Shown here piece by piece: positions 46,143-54,499 of a stretch of DNA of 64,000 nucleotides (the stretch's first letter is position 1; each line of letters starts with the position of its first letter). The stretch covers positions 496,001 to 560,000 of the forward strand of contig NZ_JAPKNI010000003.1 of NCBI RefSeq assembly GCF_026343955.1, given 5' to 3'. The DNA is from Kaistia defluvii. GTDB lineage: Bacteria > Pseudomonadota > Alphaproteobacteria > Rhizobiales > Kaistiaceae. The position numbers were made by a program, and so were the translations under genes. A model generated the notes under the pieces. The model was not told the DNA's origin. It saw nothing but the letters and a program-made list of their open reading frames with translations, and made no database searches.

Positions 46143-46696
46143 GGCCGCGCCTCCACGAACTCAGCCAGCGGATAGCTCTCCTCGATCACATAGGGTCCGC
46201 CGCCGGTCGACGCTTTGGAGGAGAACAGCACGAAACGTGTCACGTGAAACGCCGCCGCGAAAAGGCCGCCGCCACGCACGGCGAGATAGGCGGCGACGTC
46301 GCGATGCGGCGTGTTGCGCAGTCGGGCCAGCGTCACATGCGGCGTGTATTTGCGCCCTTCGGGCGGCAGGCCGATCCGCTGCAGGATCCGCTCGTGCTCG
46401 GCCTGCAACTCGCTGAGCGCGCGAGACGCCGCGATCCGCGCCACGACCGAATGCGGCTTGGCGGTGCCGAACGAATCGAGCGCGGAAAATTGCAGGTCGA
46501 ATTCGCGCCGCCGCACCCGCGACAGCGCGTCGGCAACTTCATCGGCGGTGCGATCGTCGATATCGCCGATGAAGCGAAGCGTGACGTGGAAGTTCTCCGC
46601 GTCGATCCAGCGCGCGCCGGGAATGCCGCCGCGCAGGAGCGAAAGCCGTTGGGCGAGGTCGGCCGGGATCTCGAGACCGGTGAACAGGCGCGGCAT
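46139..46696 (-). CDS. thpR: RNA 2',3'-cyclic phosphodiesterase (2'-5' RNA ligase family)
   Basis: The 185-residue protein has the two HxTx motifs of the 2H phosphoesterases: ENFHVTLRFIGDIDD (about residue 37) and RKYTPHVTLARLRNT (about 117). The N-terminus MPRLFTGLEIPADLAQRLSL is typical of ThpR/LigT. The enzyme opens 2',3'-cyclic phosphates in RNA; ligase activity is known only in vitro for relatives. It lies upstream of, and overlaps, phhB. Confidence 0.95.
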   Translation of the reverse strand: MPRLFTGLEIPADLAQRLSLLRGGIPGARWIDAENFHVTLRFIGDIDDRTADEVADALSRVRRREFDLQFSALDSFGTAKPHSVVARIAASRALSELQAEHERILQRIGLPPEGRKYTPHVTLARLRNTPHRDVAAYLAVRGGGLFAAAFHVTRFVLFSSKASTGGGPYVIEESYPLAEFVEARP

Positions 46697-46787
46697 GATC
46701 GCCCTCCTCTATCGGTAGGACGGAAGATCAGGTTCGCGGTTTGCCGCCCGGCTGTAAAGCCCTTTCCCCGGGCAGCGTCCGCCTGTC

Positions 46788-47840
46788 TCAGGGGCATGGA
46801 TTGCCGCGCCACTGATGGACCGCGTCGATCTTCGCCTCCAGTTCCGGACTGATGGCGACATCGGCCGCCGCGATATCCACCTTGAGTTGCTCCATCGTCG
46901 TGGCGCCGATGATGTTCGAGGTGACGAAACAGCGGGTGGTGGCGAAGGCGATGGCGAGCGTGGCGGGATCCATGCCGGCTTCGCGCGCGATGGCGAGATA
47001 GGCATCGATCGCCTCTTCCGCGCCGGGCGTTTCATAGCGATCGCCGCGCTTGAACAGCGTGGTGCGGGCCCCGGCCGGGCGCGCGCCCTTCTGGTACTTG
47101 CCGGTCAGGTAGCCCTGCGCCAGCGGCGAATAGACCAGCAGGCCGACCTGCTCGCGCATCGCCACCTCGGCCAGGTTCACCTCGAAGGTGCGGTTCAGCA
47201 GGTTGTAGGCGTTCTGGATCGAGACGACGCGCGGGCCCTTGCCGGCCTCGGCGGCTGCGACAAAACGCGTCGTGCCCCAGGCGGTCTCGTTCGACAGGCC
47301 GACATGGCGAACCTTGCCCTCCTGCACCAGCTCCTGCAGCGCGCCGAGCGTCTCCTCGATCGGCACCTCGTCGGGAGCCGGCTCGGGATGGCGGTAGATG
47401 GTCGGATTGGAGCCCCACAGCGGCACGTGCCGGTCGGGCGAATGCAGCTGGTAGAGATCGATATAATCGGTCTGCAGCCGCTTCAGGCTCTTCTCGATCG
47501 CCTCGCGGATATGGGCGCGCGACAGCGTCGGTGTCGCACCGCTGTCGCGGAACCAGGTGAAGCCGTTGCGGCCGCATACCTTGGAGGCGAGGATGACCTT
47601 GTCGCGATTGCCCCGCGCCTTCATCCAGTTGCCGATGATCCGCTCGGTCGAGCCCTGCGTCTCCGGCTTGGGCGGGATCGAGTAGAGCTCGGCGGTATCG
47701 AGGAAGTTCACGCCCTGCTCGAAGGCGTAATCCATCTGCTCGTGGCCTTCGGCCTCGGTATTCTGCTGGCCCCAGGTCATGGTGCCGAGGCAGATGGAGG
47801 AGACGCGCAGATCGGTGCGTCCGAGCGAACGATATTCCAT
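46788..47840 (-). CDS. aldo/keto reductase (Tas-like)
   Basis: The 350-residue NADPH-dependent oxidoreductase has the (beta/alpha)8 AKR pattern: MEYRSLGRTDLRVSSICLGT, the catalytic Asp and Tyr in VNFLDTAELYSIP, Lys in KVILASKVCGRN, and His in YIDLYQLHSPDRHVPLW. GLLVYSPLAQGYLTGKYQKG and NIIGATTMEQLKVDI are the cofactor-binding parts. The insertion SIPPKPETQGSTERIIGNWM matches the Tas/YgdS group of E. coli. The substrate is unknown. Confidence 0.92.
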   Translation of the reverse strand: MEYRSLGRTDLRVSSICLGTMTWGQQNTEAEGHEQMDYAFEQGVNFLDTAELYSIPPKPETQGSTERIIGNWMKARGNRDKVILASKVCGRNGFTWFRDSGATPTLSRAHIREAIEKSLKRLQTDYIDLYQLHSPDRHVPLWGSNPTIYRHPEPAPDEVPIEETLGALQELVQEGKVRHVGLSNETAWGTTRFVAAAEAGKGPRVVSIQNAYNLLNRTFEVNLAEVAMREQVGLLVYSPLAQGYLTGKYQKGARPAGARTTLFKRGDRYETPGAEEAIDAYLAIAREAGMDPATLAIAFATTRCFVTSNIIGATTMEQLKVDIAAADVAISPELEAKIDAVHQWRGNPCP

Positions 47841-47927
47841 GACGAGAGCTCCGAGAGATTGGGCACGGCAAGCCGGATGGGCAGGCGCCGGAAGCGGGAA
47901 GGCGAAGACGGGCGTGCGGAGGGCCGG

Positions 47928-48551
47928 TCAGCGCTTGGCTTGCGCGACCAGATCCTCCACGGCGGGAAGGATTTTCTCGACGATGACAGCGATGCCGCTG
48001 GCGTTGGGATGCATCCCGTCCTCCAGCAGCAGGCCGGGATCGGCGACGACCCCATCGAGGAAGAACGGATATAGCATCGCGCCGTGCTTGGCGGCCAGAT
48101 CCGGATAGAGGCTGTCGAAGCGCTGGGCGTAGTCGGGTCCCAGATTGGGCGCGGCACGCATGCCGGCGAGCAGCACCGGCAGCTTGCGCTCGCCGAGCCG
48201 CGTCAGGATGCTGTCGAGCGCCTGCCGCGGCACCGCGGGATCGAGCCCGCGCAACATGTCGTTGGCGCCGAGCTCGACGATCACCGCCTGCGCATCGGGG
48301 CCGACCGACCAGTCGAGCCGGGCGAGGCCGCCGCCGGCCGTGTCGCCGGACACCCCGGCATTGACGACTGCGACATCCAGTCCCTTCGCGGTCAGCGCCT
48401 TCTGCAACTGGTCGGTAAAACCCTCGCCGGGGCCAAGCCCATAGCCGGCGGAAAGGCTGTCGCCGAGCACCACCAGACGGATCGGATCGGCCAGCGCCGG
48501 CCCCAGGAAAAGCATGAGGAGCGAGATTGCCAGCGCCAGGGTCTTTTTCAT
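47928..48551 (-). CDS. tesA: periplasmic arylesterase/thioesterase, SGNH hydrolase (TesA-like)
   Basis: The 207-residue product has a signal peptide (MKKTLALAISLLMLFLGPAL cut after ALA) and the four SGNH blocks: VVLGDSLSAGYGLGPGE (Ser), NAGVSGDTAGGG (Gly), VELGANDMLRGLDP (Asn), and EDGMHPNASGI (Asp and His). It is related to E. coli TesA. It is divergent from the YbbA/YbbP-type ABC genes, the same arrangement as tesA-ybbA-ybbP in enterobacteria, implying a linked role in lipid or lysophospholipid handling at the membrane. The ATG at 48551 was chosen because it begins the signal peptide. Confidence 0.92.
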   Translation of the reverse strand: MKKTLALAISLLMLFLGPALADPIRLVVLGDSLSAGYGLGPGEGFTDQLQKALTAKGLDVAVVNAGVSGDTAGGGLARLDWSVGPDAQAVIVELGANDMLRGLDPAVPRQALDSILTRLGERKLPVLLAGMRAAPNLGPDYAQRFDSLYPDLAAKHGAMLYPFFLDGVVADPGLLLEDGMHPNASGIAVIVEKILPAVEDLVAQAKR

Positions 48552-48663
48552 CGGTACTTTGCCACCATATTGAGCCGAACGCGCCGCGATCGGCAGGACG
48601 CCGGCGTTCTCGGCTTCCTCCGTACGACGAGCCTGCCCGTCGCACGATATAGGGTCTGCGCGC

Positions 48664-49395
48664 GTGAATGATACCGTCCCGAACCATTCCGATGCCGTCA
48701 TTCGGCTTTCTTCCGTCGAACTGGCGCTCGGAGCGGGGGCGGCGCGCGTGCATATTCTCCGCAACGTATCGCTGACGATCGAGGCCGGCGAAAGCGCCGC
48801 GCTGGTCGGCCCCTCCGGTTCCGGCAAATCGACGCTGCTGATGACCATGGCCGGGCTGGAGCGCGTCGACCGGGGCAGCGTGCGGGTCGCCGGCACCGAC
48901 CTCGCCGCCCTCAACGAAGACGGGCTGGCGCGGTTCCGCGGCCAGAACGTGGGCATCATCTTCCAGTCCTTCCACCTGATCCCCAACATGACGGCGCTGG
49001 AAAATGTCGCCGTGCCGCTGGAACTGGCTGGCCGCCGCGACGCCTTCGAACGCGCCGCCGAGGAATTGAAGCTGGTCGGGCTCGACCACCGCATGAACCA
49101 CTACCCGTCCGCGCTTTCCGGCGGCGAGCAGCAGCGCGTGGCGATCGCCCGCGCCCTGGTCGCCCGCCCCGCCATCCTGTTCGCCGACGAGCCGACCGGC
49201 AATCTCGACGAGGCGACGGGCCGCGAGATCGCCGACCTCCTGTTCAACACCTGCGCCGAGCGCGGCACGACGCTGGTGCTGGTCACGCACGACAATGCGC
49301 TGGCCGGCCGCTGCGACCGCATGATCCGCATCCATTCCGGCGTCATCGATCCGCGCCAGGTGAATGCCGACGCGGTTCGGAGCGCGGCGGAATGA
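48664..49395 (+). CDS. ybbA: ABC transporter ATP-binding protein (YbbA-like)
   Basis: The 243-residue ATPase has Walker A SAALVGPSGSGKSTLLMTMA, Q-loop IIFQSFHLIPNMTALENVAV, signature YPSALSGGEQQRVAIARAL, Walker B PAILFADEPTGNLDEATG and the H-loop VLVTHD, the MacB/LolD class. The start is a GTG at 48664. Its stop overlaps the ATG of the permease gene by four bases. With YbbP it probably forms an envelope complex of the type-VII (mechanotransmission) ABC group rather than a classical importer. Confidence 0.93.
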   Translation: MNDTVPNHSDAVIRLSSVELALGAGAARVHILRNVSLTIEAGESAALVGPSGSGKSTLLMTMAGLERVDRGSVRVAGTDLAALNEDGLARFRGQNVGIIFQSFHLIPNMTALENVAVPLELAGRRDAFERAAEELKLVGLDHRMNHYPSALSGGEQQRVAIARALVARPAILFADEPTGNLDEATGREIADLLFNTCAERGTTLVLVTHDNALAGRCDRMIRIHSGVIDPRQVNADAVRSAAE

Positions 49396-51929
49396 CGACC
49401 TCCACCTTGCCGCTGCCGCTTCGTTTCGCGCTGCGCGAGTTGCGCGGCGGCCTCAGCGGTTTCCTCGTCTTCCTGGCCTGCATCGCGCTCGGTGTCGCGG
49501 CGATCGCCGCCGTCGGCTCGGTGTCGCGCGCCATGACCGACGGCCTCGCCCGACAGGGCCAGGCCATCCTCGGCGGCGACGTCGCCTTCACGCTCGTGCA
49601 GCGCCAGGCGTCGCCGGAAGAGCGGGGCTTCCTGGAAAAGCATGGCACGGTTTCCGAGATCGGCTCGCTGCGCGGCATGGCGCGCCTGGCGGACGGATCG
49701 GACCAGACCCTGGTGGAGATCAAGGCCGTCGACAGCGCCTATCCGCTCTATGGTACGCTCAAGGCCGGCGAGGCCGTCGATGCGACGGCGGCGCTGAATG
49801 CCGGCAGTGCATTGGCGGATCCGGAGCTGTTCACCCGGCTCGGCGTCAAGATCGGCGACGTCGTGCAGGTCGGCACGGCCCGGCTGACGCTGGCCGGCGA
49901 GATCGCCGACGAGCCCGACAAGCTCGCCACCGGCCTCGGCTTCGGCCCGCGCCTGCTGATCTCGAAACCCACGCTCGACAGCACCGGCCTCGTCCAGCCG
50001 GGCAGCCTCGTGCAGTGGACCTACCGGCTGCGCATGCCGGACGGCACCCCCGACAGCGCCGTGGTCGATCTCGTCGAGGCCGCGAACAAGGCCCTGCCCA
50101 AGGCGGGCTGGCAGGTGCGCAGCCGCGACGACGCCTCGCCCGGCCTCAAGCGCAACATCAGCCAGTTCGCGCAATACCTGACCCTGGTCGGCCTCGCCGC
50201 CCTGATCGTCGGCGGCGTCGGCGTCGCCAATGCGGTCGGCGCCTTCATGGAGTTGAAACGGCCGGTGATCGCCACCCTGCGCTCGCTCGGCGCGGCCGGC
50301 GGCCTGGTGACGCGGCTCTATCTGATCCAGATCCTGCTGATCGCGCTGCTCGGCGTCGTCATCGGCCTCGCGATCGGTGCGCTGGTGCCGGTGGTGGCGC
50401 TGCAATTCTTGGCCGACGTGCTGCCGGTCGGCGCAGAAACCGGCTTCTATCCGACCGCGCTCGGCTATGCCGCGCTCTATGGCCTGCTGACGGCGCTGAC
50501 CTTCGCGCTGGTGCCGCTCGGCCGCGCCGGCGACATCGCGCCGACCGCGCTGTTCCGAGACGGCGCCGCCTTCGGCAAGATGCGGCCCCGCCTCGCCTTC
50601 CTGATCGCCGCCATCGTCTCCGCGGCGGTGCTGGCGGGGCTCGCCATCCTGCTTGCCTATGATCGCCGCATCGCCCTCTATTTCGTCATCGGCGTCGCGG
50701 CTTCCTTCCTGCTGCTGCGGCTCGTCGCCTGGGCGGTGACGGCGCTGGCGCGTCGCGCGCCGCGCTTCGCCTCGACCGAATGGCGGCTCGCCGTCGGCAA
50801 CATCCACCGCCCCGGCGCGCTGACCGGCTCGGTCGTTCTGTCGCTCGGGCTCGGCCTGACCGTGCTGGTGACGATCGCGCTGATCGACGGCAATCTGCAT
50901 CGCCAGCTGACGCAGTCCCTGCCCGACCGCGCGCCAAGCTTCTTCTTCCTCGACGTGCAGAATGCCGAGGCACCGGCCTTCATGGACTTCCTCAGGAAGG
51001 AGATCCCGGATGCGACGGTCGAGAGCGTGCCGATGCTGCGCGGCCGCATCGTCGCCCTGAACAAGACGCCGGCCGACCAGGCGACGCCGACGCCCGAGGT
51101 TGCCTGGGTGCTGAAGGGCGATCGCGGCGTGACCTTTGCCGCCACCGTCCCGAAGAATTCGCGGCTCTCCGAAGGCGAATGGTGGGCGGCCGATTATGCC
51201 GGCCCGCCGCTCGTCTCGATGGAAGCGGGCGTCGCGCGGGGCCTCGGCCTCAAGACCGGCGACACCGTCACCGTCAACGTGCTCGGACGGGAGATCACGG
51301 CGACGATCGCCAATCTGCGCGAGGTCGAGTGGGAGAGCCTGGCGATCAACTTCGTCCTGGTGTTCTCGCCCTCGGCCTTCACCGGCGCGCCCTACTCCGT
51401 GCTCGCGACCCTCGCCCATCCGGGCGTCGCCGATCCGGCGGCGGAGGCAAGGCTGATGCGCGATGCCGGCACGGAATTTCCGTCCGTCACGGCGATCCGG
51501 GTGCGCGAAGCGCTCGACCGCATCTCGTCGATCCTGGATCAGCTGATGCTGGCGATCCGCGTCGCCTCGTCGATCGCGCTGGCCGCGTCGGTGCTGGTGC
51601 TGGCAGGGGCGCTTGCCGCCGGTCACCGGCAGCGGCTCTATGATGCGGTGATCCTGAAGACCCTCGGCGCGACGCGCGGCCAGTTGCTGAAGGCGTTCGG
51701 ACTGGAATATGGGCTGCTTGGGCTGGCCACCGCGGTGTTCGCCGTGCTGGCCGGCTCGCTCGCCGCCTGGGGCGTCGTCGCCGGCGTGATGGGCCAGCCC
51801 TTCACCGTCTTTCCGGTGACGGCGCTCGCCGCCGCCCTGATCGCCGTGGCGCTCACCATAGGGCTCGGCCTTGCCGGAACGTGGCGATTGCTCGGCCAGA
51901 AGGCGGCGCCGGTACTCAGAAACCTGTAG
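49392..51929 (+). CDS. ybbP: FtsX-like ABC permease (YbbP-like)
   Basis: This 845-residue protein has an N-terminal membrane helix (LSGFLVFLACIALGVAAIAA), a large periplasmic domain, a first helix bundle at about residues 265-370 (LTLVGLAALIVGGVGVANAV), two further central helices, a second periplasmic domain, and a C-terminal bundle (ASSIALAASVLVLAGALAAG and the last 150 residues). Two FtsX domains in one chain are the plan of YbbP. It is translationally coupled to ybbA and divergent from tesA, the known tesA-ybbA-ybbP arrangement. The cargo is unknown. Confidence 0.92.
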   Translation: MTTSTLPLPLRFALRELRGGLSGFLVFLACIALGVAAIAAVGSVSRAMTDGLARQGQAILGGDVAFTLVQRQASPEERGFLEKHGTVSEIGSLRGMARLADGSDQTLVEIKAVDSAYPLYGTLKAGEAVDATAALNAGSALADPELFTRLGVKIGDVVQVGTARLTLAGEIADEPDKLATGLGFGPRLLISKPTLDSTGLVQPGSLVQWTYRLRMPDGTPDSAVVDLVEAANKALPKAGWQVRSRDDASPGLKRNISQFAQYLTLVGLAALIVGGVGVANAVGAFMELKRPVIATLRSLGAAGGLVTRLYLIQILLIALLGVVIGLAIGALVPVVALQFLADVLPVGAETGFYPTALGYAALYGLLTALTFALVPLGRAGDIAPTALFRDGAAFGKMRPRLAFLIAAIVSAAVLAGLAILLAYDRRIALYFVIGVAASFLLLRLVAWAVTALARRAPRFASTEWRLAVGNIHRPGALTGSVVLSLGLGLTVLVTIALIDGNLHRQLTQSLPDRAPSFFFLDVQNAEAPAFMDFLRKEIPDATVESVPMLRGRIVALNKTPADQATPTPEVAWVLKGDRGVTFAATVPKNSRLSEGEWWAADYAGPPLVSMEAGVARGLGLKTGDTVTVNVLGREITATIANLREVEWESLAINFVLVFSPSAFTGAPYSVLATLAHPGVADPAAEARLMRDAGTEFPSVTAIRVREALDRISSILDQLMLAIRVASSIALAASVLVLAGALAAGHRQRLYDAVILKTLGATRGQLLKAFGLEYGLLGLATAVFAVLAGSLAAWGVVAGVMGQPFTVFPVTALAAALIAVALTIGLGLAGTWRLLGQKAAPVLRNL

Positions 51930-52129
51930 TCGCACCCGTCCGCATCGCGTACGATTATACCACTTGGGCCGTGCCGGATCTCTTGCACGGATCGATCGGG
52001 GTGCCCATATCGCATGGGACCCCGAGGGCTTGCCGCCCGGCGGAACCGAAGAGGTTGGGACGCTCGGTGGCGGAAACGGGGGTTTCGCGGCGAAGCAGCC
52101 GCGGATTTTTTATTTCGGAGAGGACTTCG

Positions 52130-52906
52130 ATGGCAGATTTCGACAATCGCGTCTCACCGTTTGGCGCAGCGCGTGCCGAAACCGGTGTTATCGATCAGGG
52201 CCTGCGCACGCATATGCTGCAGGTCTACAACTACATGGCGATCGGCCTGATGATCACCGGCGCAGCCGCGCTTGGCATCTTCAAGCTTGCCGTGACCAGT
52301 GACCCGTCCCAGGCTGTCGCGCAGATGCAGAATGGCCTTCTGCTGACCAGCCTCGGCAAGACCATCTACACCGGTCCGCTGATGTGGGTGCTGATGCTGG
52401 CCCCCGTGGGCCTCGTGTTCTGGCTCTCCTTCGGCATCCACAAGATGTCGACGGCAAAGGCGCAGGCCGTGTTCTGGGGCTATTCGGCCCTGATGGGCGT
52501 CTCGCTGTCCTCGATCTTCGCCGTCTATACGGCGCAGTCGATCACGCAGGTGTTCTTCATCAGCGCGGCGACCTTCGGCGCGATGAGCCTGTATGGCTAC
52601 ACGACGAAGCGCGATCTGACCGGAATGGGCTCGTTCCTGTTCATGGGCCTGATCGGCATCATCATCGCCTCGATCGTCAACATTTTCATCGGATCGTCGG
52701 CCCTCGGCTTCGCGATCTCGGTCCTCGGCGTGCTGATCTTCGTGGGCCTCACCGCCTATGACACGCAGAAGATCAAGGAAATGTACTATGTCGGCGACGA
52801 TGGCACGGTTGCCGGCCGCAAGGCGATCATGGGCGCGCTGACGCTCTATCTCGACTTCATCAACCTGTTCCTGATGATGCTCCGCCTGTTCGGCGACCGC
52901 CGCTAA
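52130..52906 (+). CDS. Bax inhibitor-1 (YccA/BI-1) family membrane protein
   Basis: The 258-residue product has seven hydrophobic helices and the family's C-terminal signature VGLTAYDTQKIKEMYYVG followed by LTLYLDFINLFLMMLRLFGD. Starts GVIDQGLRTHMLQVYNYMAI, also typical. BI-1 homologues such as YccA modulate FtsH or act as pH-sensitive calcium leaks. The ATG at 52130 follows GGAGAGGA; the open frame continues upstream through non-family sequence. It is monocistronic, with a strong terminator after it; a small hairpin with a T run (52090-52115) precedes it. Confidence 0.94.
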   Translation: MADFDNRVSPFGAARAETGVIDQGLRTHMLQVYNYMAIGLMITGAAALGIFKLAVTSDPSQAVAQMQNGLLLTSLGKTIYTGPLMWVLMLAPVGLVFWLSFGIHKMSTAKAQAVFWGYSALMGVSLSSIFAVYTAQSITQVFFISAATFGAMSLYGYTTKRDLTGMGSFLFMGLIGIIIASIVNIFIGSSALGFAISVLGVLIFVGLTAYDTQKIKEMYYVGDDGTVAGRKAIMGALTLYLDFINLFLMMLRLFGDRR

Positions 52907-52929
52907 GGCGATATCGGGACCCGATCGAA

Positions 52930-52957
52930 GGGCGCGGCCAAGGCCGCGCCCTTTTTT
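52930..52957 (+). terminator. intrinsic terminator after the Bax inhibitor-1 gene
   Basis: GGGCGCGGCC pairs perfectly with GGCCGCGCCC around AA, and six T follow. It lies 23 bp after the stop. Confidence 0.93.
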
Positions 52958-53031
52958 GTGGCTTCTTCCATTTTCGCGAGCGCGGCGACGTCTTGGCCAC
53001 GCCGGGCTCGCAGCATTCGAGTGCCTCGCCA

Positions 53032-53574
53032 ATGTCTCCCCTTCCCGACGATCTCTACATCCGCCCGGCCTGCGTCAACGATCTGAAAGCGATCACCGGG
53101 ATCTACTCGCACTGGGTGCGGTTCGGCACGGCGAGCTTCGAGATCGAGCCGCCAGACGAAACGGAGATGCGCCGCCGCCACGAGGCGCTGGTGGATGGCG
53201 GCCATCCCTATCTGGTGGCGGAGGGCTCCGGGGAGATCCTCGGCTACGCCTATGCGGGCCCCTATCGGCCGCGGCCTGCCTATCGCTTCACCGTCGAGGA
53301 CTCGATCTATCTGGAGCCCAAGGCGCAGGGGCTCGGCGTCGGCAAGCGGCTGCTGGCGGAACTGATCGCGGCGGCGACCGCCTCCGGCTTCCGCCAGATG
53401 ATCGGCGTGATCGGCGATTCCACCCACCAGGCGTCGATCCGGCTGCATGCGGCGCAGGGGTTCCGGCTGGTCGGCGTCTTCGAGAATGTCGGCTGCAAGC
53501 ATGGCCGCTGGCTGGACAGCGTGCTGATGCAGCGCGCACTCGGCGACGGCAGTGACGAACCACCGACCTTCTGA
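53032..53574 (+). CDS. GNAT acetyltransferase, phosphinothricin acetyltransferase (PAT/Bar) type
   Basis: The 180-residue enzyme has YIRPACVNDLKAITGIYSHW, VRFGTASFEIEPPDETEMRR, GYAYAGPYRPRPAYRFTVED, the acetyl-CoA loop YLEPKAQGLGVGKRLLAELI and HQASIRLHAAQGFRLVGVFE, all characteristic of the PAT/YncA branch. Members acetylate L-phosphinothricin, methionine sulfone or other amines; the natural substrate here is unknown. The ATG at 53032 was preferred to a TTG 13 codons upstream. The gene ends 8 bp before the 3' end of the convergent DUF2794 gene. Confidence 0.88.
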   Translation: MSPLPDDLYIRPACVNDLKAITGIYSHWVRFGTASFEIEPPDETEMRRRHEALVDGGHPYLVAEGSGEILGYAYAGPYRPRPAYRFTVEDSIYLEPKAQGLGVGKRLLAELIAAATASGFRQMIGVIGDSTHQASIRLHAAQGFRLVGVFENVGCKHGRWLDSVLMQRALGDGSDEPPTF

Positions 53575-53582
53575 TCGATGCG

Positions 53583-53966
53583 CTAGCTCTGGACGACCTT
53601 GAGCTTGGTATCCAGCACCGCCAGAACCTGCCGCAGATCGTGGCCGCGCTTCATGATGTAGCCGCCGGTGGCGATCACGGCATAGGCGCCCTGGCGGTTG
53701 CGCAACTCGGGATCCTTGACGACCTTGTAGAGCGGCATCTCGGACGAACGGCGAAAGATCGAGAACACCGCCTTGTCGCGCAGATGATCGATCGCGTAGT
53801 CACGCCACTCGCCGGCCGCCACCATGCGCCCGTAGACACGCAGGATTTCGTTCAGCTCGAGTCGATTGAAAGCAATCAGGGGAACGGACTTCCCCGTCTC
53901 CGGTGGGATCAGCGACACCAGCGTGGCGCTGCCACCGGATCCCGCCTTGTCTTCACCTTCGCTCAA
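53583..53966 (-). CDS. DUF2794 family protein
   Basis: The 127-residue protein matches the alphaproteobacterial DUF2794 pattern: SLIPPETGKSVPLIAFNRLE, LNEILRVYGRMVAAGEWRDY, AIDHLRDKAVFSIFRRSSEM, PLYKVVKDPELRNRQGAYAV and GGYIMKRGHDLRQVLAVLDT. It has no signal peptide or membrane segment and no known function. Its promoter should lie in the 533-bp gap before htpG, with which it is divergent. Confidence 0.85.
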   Translation of the reverse strand: MSEGEDKAGSGGSATLVSLIPPETGKSVPLIAFNRLELNEILRVYGRMVAAGEWRDYAIDHLRDKAVFSIFRRSSEMPLYKVVKDPELRNRQGAYAVIATGGYIMKRGHDLRQVLAVLDTKLKVVQS

Positions 53967-54324
53967 TGGCGCCTCCTGCAGCGAGCCGCATTGTCATCGA
54001 GCGGTCATGATCGCTCCGTTCGGCCAAGCTGGCAAGGCGCGGGTTTCCGGCCGGCCGATCGAAAGACGCCCCCTGCCCCTTCGAGCGGACGCGCCCGGAA
54101 TTCACGCAGCCGTGAAGCGGGGGTATGAAATTCCTTGATTCCGCCCTTTTTCGGCCCGGCACCGGCCGCATTGGCCCGGCAATATCCCACCATCGCTTCG
54201 AACGGTCCGGCTTGGCCAAGGCTTCGGAATTTCTCAGCCCCCCAGCCCCCCGGGGTCCTCAGTTGAGCCGGACCACCTTCGAAGTCAGTCGTCGAATTGC
54301 ATTCCCCTCCCAAAAGGTTCCTGA

Positions 54325-54350
54325 GGTCGGCTCCGCCGGCCTTTTTCTTT
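54325..54350 (+). terminator. intrinsic terminator without an upstream gene
   Basis: GGTCGGC pairs with GCCGGCC (one G-T pair) around TCC and is followed by TTTTTCTTT. The nearest + strand gene upstream ends at 53574 and is separated by a gene on the other strand. Confidence 0.65.
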
Positions 54351-54378
54351 GCCTGGACGCCAGGCAGAAGCCTCCGGC

Positions 54379-54407
54379 CTTGAAACTCGGTCCCCGACCG
54401 GCGATAT
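54379..54407 (+). promoter_or_regulatory. candidate heat-shock (RpoH-type) promoter of htpG
   Basis: CTTGAA (54379-54384) and CGATAT (54402-54407) are separated by 17 bp. This resembles the alphaproteobacterial RpoH pattern, CTTGAA with a CCATAT-like -10. It lies 92 bp before the htpG start, and htpG is a classical RpoH target. The match is from memory of the consensus, not scored. Confidence 0.55.
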
Positions 54408-54499
54408 CAGCGCCGCCCGCGTAAGCGACGATGCCGACGGCGCCCGGCGCCCAGACATCGACCCCGCGCCGGGACGCCGAAAATACCGGAGAGAAAAGC

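Larger units (their letters stand above)
53967..54499. other. 533-bp gap between DUF2794 and htpG
   Basis: No protein-coding frame here looks real. It contains, on the + strand, an intrinsic terminator (54325-54350) with no gene before it, and a heat-shock-like promoter (54379-54407) for htpG. The stretch 54120-54325 could therefore encode a small RNA, but I recognise no known family. Confidence 0.5.

Noticed and set aside
49101-51935. Open frame of 944 codons on the - strand opposite ybbA/ybbP
   Set aside because: Its translation is Arg/Gly/Asp-rich with no recognisable domain, while the + strand encodes clear ABC proteins.
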